Program-made: the position numbers and the translations under genes
Shown: one piece after another, positions 61,295-64,000 of the stretch
Position numbering within the stretch: position 1 is the stretch's first letter
How the letters are laid out: every line of letters starts with the position of its first letter
Assembly (NCBI GenBank): GCA_930633495.1
Contig: CAKNFJ010000001.1
Location: 3,867,001-3,931,000, forward strand
Origin: Hyphomicrobiales bacterium
Lineage (GTDB): Bacteria > Pseudomonadota > Alphaproteobacteria > Rhizobiales > Beijerinckiaceae
Direction: 5' to 3'
DNA length: 64,000 nucleotides
The notes under the pieces: model-generated
Seen by the model: the letters and a program-made list of their open reading frames with translations, nothing else
Databases searched by the model: none
Told to the model about the DNA's origin: nothing

Positions 61295-63424
61295 ATGACC
61301 GATGTGACGGCGGGTCAGGGACGAGGGTTCAGCATTCCCGATCGCAGCGCGATGGGAAAGCTGCTCAACCGGCCGGACCTGTTCCTCGCCATCGGCGTCA
61401 TGGGCATCCTCGTGGTGCTGATCTTCCCGCTGCCGGCGCTGCTGCTCGACCTGATGCTGGCGCTCTCGATCATCCTGTCGGTGCTGGTGCTGATGACCGC
61501 GCTCTTCATCGAGGAGCCGCTGGAGTTCTCGGCCTTTCCGACGGTTCTGCTGATCGTCACCATGTTCCGGCTCGCGCTGAACCTCGCCTCGACGCGCCTC
61601 ATCCTCGCGCATGGCCACGAGGGCACGGCGGCGGCGGGCCATGTCATCGAGGCCTTCGCCGGCTTCGTCATGAGCGGCAATTTCGTGATCGGGGTGATCG
61701 TCTTCACCATCCTGATCATCGTGAACTTTGTCGTCATCACCAAGGGTTCGGGCCGCATCGCCGAAGTCGCGGCACGCTTCACCCTCGACGCCATGCCCGG
61801 CAAGCAGATGGCGATCGATGCCGACCTCTCGGCCGGGCTGATCGACCAGGACACCGCCAAGGTGCGGCGCAAGGCCCTGGAGGACGAATCCTCCTTCTTC
61901 GGCTCGATGGACGGTGCCTCGAAATTCGTGCGCGGCGACGCCATCGCCGGCCTGCTGATCACCTTTATCAACGTGCTCGGCGGCATCATCATCGGCGTCG
62001 CGCAGCAGGGGCTGAGCTTCGGCCAGGCGGCGACCAACTACACGCAGCTCACCGTCGGCGATGGCCTTGTCAGCCAGATCCCGGCGCTGATCGTCTCGAC
62101 AGCCGCCGGCCTGCTCGTCTCGAAGGCGGGCGTGCGCGGCGCCGCCGACAAGGCGCTCGGCAAGCAGCTCTCCGGCTATCCCAAGGCGCTCGGCATGTCG
62201 GCGGCGGTGATGCTGCTGATCGCGCTGCTACCCGGCATTCCGATGATGCCCTTCCTGGCGCTGGCGGCCGGCGCCGGCTTTCTGGCCCGCCATTTCGCCC
62301 GTGCGGCCAAGGCACGCGCGGCGGAGCAGGCGCGGGCCGGGGCGACGCAGCCCGGTATGGCGACCGCGGCCGATGGCTCGCCGCGTGAGGAGACGCTGAA
62401 CGACCTCCTCAAGATGGACGAGCTCAAGATCGAGATCGGCTACGGGCTCCTGCCGTTGGTGAACGCCACCAGCGGGCAGGACCGGCTGACCGATCAGGTT
62501 AAGGCGCTGCGCCGCCAGCTTGCGGCCGAGCTCGGCTTCGTCATGCCGGCGGTGCGCATCGTCGACAACGTCCAGCTCGAGGCGAACCACTACTTCATCA
62601 AGATCAAGGAGATCGATGCCGGCCACGGCATCGTCTATGCCGGCCAGTACATGGCGATGGACCCGATGGGCGGCTCGGTGAACCTGCCCGGTCACAACGT
62701 GCTGGAACCCACTTTCGGCCTGCCGGCGACCTGGATCGACGCTGCCCTGCAGGACGAGGCGCAGCTGCGCGGCTTCACCGTGGTCGATGCCGCGACGGTG
62801 ATCTCGACGCATCTGACGGAAGTGCTGAAGTCGAACATGCCGGAGCTGCTCTCGCATGGCGAGGTGCAGAAGCTCCTGCGCGAGCTGCCGAAGGACCATG
62901 CCGATCTCGTCAAGGAGATCGTGCCGAGCCAGATCTCGACCACCGGCATCCAGCGCGTGCTCCAGCTGCTGCTGTCCGAACGCATCTCGATCCGCGACCT
63001 GCCGACCATCATGGAGGGCATCGCCGAGGTTTCCGCCAGCGCCCGCAACCCGCGGGATATCGCGGAGCATGTCCGGGCCCGGCTCGCCCGCCAGATCTGC
63101 GCGCAGTTCTCGGACGCCAACGGGGTCCTGCCGATCATCACGCTTTCCGCGGCCTGGGAGAGCGTCTTCGCGGAATCGATCATCGGCCAGGGCGAGGATC
63201 GCCATCTCGCCATGCAGCCGTCGCGGCTGCAGGAATTCGTCCGCCATGTCCGCGACAAGTTCGAGGATGCGGCCCGCATCGGCGAGATGCCGGCGCTCGT
63301 CACCTCGGCCATGGCGCGCCCCTTCGCACGCCAGATCATCGAGCGTTTCCGGCGCGAGACGCCGGTGCTGTCACAGGCCGAGATCCATCCGCGCATGCGG
63401 CTGAAGACGGTTGGGAGCGTCTAG
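61295..63424 (+). CDS. flhA: Flagellar export gate protein FlhA
   Basis: A 709-aa membrane protein, the largest export-gate subunit. Eight or so membrane segments occupy residues 20-310 (FPLPALLLDLMLALSIILSV; TVLLIVTMFRLALNLASTRL with the FHIPEP-like core; MPGKQMAIDADLSAGLI). A long cytoplasmic domain (LLKMDELKIEIGYGLLPLVN; LSEVLKSNM-like LTEVLKSNMPELLSHGEVQK; ERISIRDLPTIMEGIAEVSA) recruits export substrates and chaperones. ATG 61295 is chosen; the upstream in-frame extension overlaps the CtrA-type promoter. It stands apart from the fliF operon but shares its CtrA-type control. Confidence 0.96.
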   Translation: MTDVTAGQGRGFSIPDRSAMGKLLNRPDLFLAIGVMGILVVLIFPLPALLLDLMLALSIILSVLVLMTALFIEEPLEFSAFPTVLLIVTMFRLALNLASTRLILAHGHEGTAAAGHVIEAFAGFVMSGNFVIGVIVFTILIIVNFVVITKGSGRIAEVAARFTLDAMPGKQMAIDADLSAGLIDQDTAKVRRKALEDESSFFGSMDGASKFVRGDAIAGLLITFINVLGGIIIGVAQQGLSFGQAATNYTQLTVGDGLVSQIPALIVSTAAGLLVSKAGVRGAADKALGKQLSGYPKALGMSAAVMLLIALLPGIPMMPFLALAAGAGFLARHFARAAKARAAEQARAGATQPGMATAADGSPREETLNDLLKMDELKIEIGYGLLPLVNATSGQDRLTDQVKALRRQLAAELGFVMPAVRIVDNVQLEANHYFIKIKEIDAGHGIVYAGQYMAMDPMGGSVNLPGHNVLEPTFGLPATWIDAALQDEAQLRGFTVVDAATVISTHLTEVLKSNMPELLSHGEVQKLLRELPKDHADLVKEIVPSQISTTGIQRVLQLLLSERISIRDLPTIMEGIAEVSASARNPRDIAEHVRARLARQICAQFSDANGVLPIITLSAAWESVFAESIIGQGEDRHLAMQPSRLQEFVRHVRDKFEDAARIGEMPALVTSAMARPFARQIIERFRRETPVLSQAEIHPRMRLKTVGSV

Positions 63425-63508
63425 AACTTCCGAAGCCTCCGCTTTCCACGGGGGGCCGATGCCCGCGGCGCAATGGTCAGCGCCCTGGGCCGCGGCTAAG
63501 CGGAAGCC

Positions 63509-64000
63509 ATGTCGCGCAATGCCGCTCTCTTCGCCGTGATGTGCCTCGTCTGGGGGCTGACCTGGCTGCCGGTCAAGGTCGGGGCGTCGCATGTGCCGCC
63601 GGTGTTCCTCGCGGCTGCGCGCTTCACCATCGCCGGCTTCCTGATGCTGCTCTGGGCCGGGCGCGACGTGCCGAAAGTGCCGCGCGCGGCCTGGCCGCGC
63701 CTGATCGGCACGGCGCTGCTGCTCAACACCGGCAACTACGCTCTGCTGTTCTGGGGCACGGCGCATGCGCCGAGCGGGCTTGCCGCCATCGTCAACTTCG
63801 CGACGATTCCGATCTTCACCTTGCTGGCGAGCCGTGCCTTCGAGGGCGAGCCGATCGCCGGGCGCAAGCTCGCCGCCATCGCGCTCGGCACCGTCGGCCT
63901 CGGTCTTCTGTTCGCGACGCGGGCGCTTGGCGGGCTCTCGGCCGCGCAGGGCGATCCGCTCGAAGCATGGGGGCTGGCCGCCGTGGCGGCCGGAACGCTG
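63509..64000 (+). CDS. EamA/DMT family transporter (partial, runs off the window)
   Basis: ATG 63509 opens a frame that stays open to the window end (164 codons visible). The start MSRNAALFAVMCLVWGLTWL, then ARFTIAGFLMLLWAG, NTGNYALLFWGTAHAPSGLA and NFATIPIFTLLASRAF, is typical of drug/metabolite transporter (EamA) proteins with ten membrane segments in two repeats. Only the first repeat is inside the window. Substrate unknown. Confidence 0.9.
   Translation, partial: MSRNAALFAVMCLVWGLTWLPVKVGASHVPPVFLAAARFTIAGFLMLLWAGRDVPKVPRAAWPRLIGTALLLNTGNYALLFWGTAHAPSGLAAIVNFATIPIFTLLASRAFEGEPIAGRKLAAIALGTVGLGLLFATRALGGLSAAQGDPLEAWGLAAVAAGTL

Noticed and set aside
59522..61642. 706-aa form of the MFS transporter
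   Set aside because: The extra N-terminus runs through the REP-like palindrome and the flhA 5' region in antisense; ATG 60970 with a good ribosome site gives the normal length.

Overview
The window looks like the chromosome of a high-GC alphaproteobacterium of the order Hyphomicrobiales (rhizobial type). A Bosea-like genome is my best guess, but the genus is inference. The evidence is the flagellar regulatory set (a SciP/DUF1153 protein, FlbD, CtrA-type boxes), the NasS/NasT nitrate sensor pair, the alphaproteobacterial tRNA-Met, and rhizobial-type small secreted proteins.

Layout. 1-363: 3' end of an ScfR-type acyl-CoA-responsive regulator. 573-6601: a TetR regulator, a tandem palindromic operator, and a catabolic/uptake operon (37-codon leader ORF, sugar-phosphate isomerase-like protein, Gfo/Idh/MocA dehydrogenase, polar amino-acid-type ABC transporter). 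7113-10966: an orphan TRAP-type solute-binding protein next to a membrane PAS-GGDEF-EAL protein. 11100-13800: a chemoreceptor between decayed PrpF and aldo/keto-reductase fragments. About 13960-16430: an IS91-family element carrying a tyrosine recombinase as well as the HUH transposase. 16724-17543: two small genes. 17775-23009: an operon of a DUF3141 PHA-synthase-like hydrolase, phosphate acyltransferase, acetate-type kinase and FabI.

23490-35798 is a complete nitrate assimilation locus: nasT-nasS, then a sigma54-like promoter, a tandem hexaloop ANTAR-type leader RNA overlapping a terminator-like stem, and nrtA-nasB-nasA-nrtB-nrtD-nirA plus an Fe-S/flavin reductase. NasS should sense nitrate and release NasT, which should antiterminate the leader.

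36779-48960 is a genomic island of about 12.2 kb in the 3' end of tRNA-Met(CAT), bounded by a 20-bp direct repeat. It carries three related tiny proteins, a LigD-type DNA ligase, an IS21 element that truncated genes on both sides, a nuclease, a Crp/Fnr regulator, a resolvase, two unknown genes and a large serine recombinase. The recombinase core lies between perfect 334-bp inverted repeats that each contain its own C-terminal coding sequence and the tRNA-derived core, so it looks like an invertible cassette.

49086-64000 is core chromosome: a PmtA-like methyltransferase, mnmA, then fliK-flgD (sigma54-type promoter), sciP (CtrA box), fliF-fliG-fliH-fliN-flbD (CtrA box), a Tyr/Arg-repeat secreted protein, an MFS transporter, a 101-bp REP-like palindrome, flhA (CtrA-like box) and the start of an EamA transporter. 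The cis sites fit the alphaproteobacterial cascade CtrA -> fliF operon including FlbD -> sigma54 class genes such as fliK.
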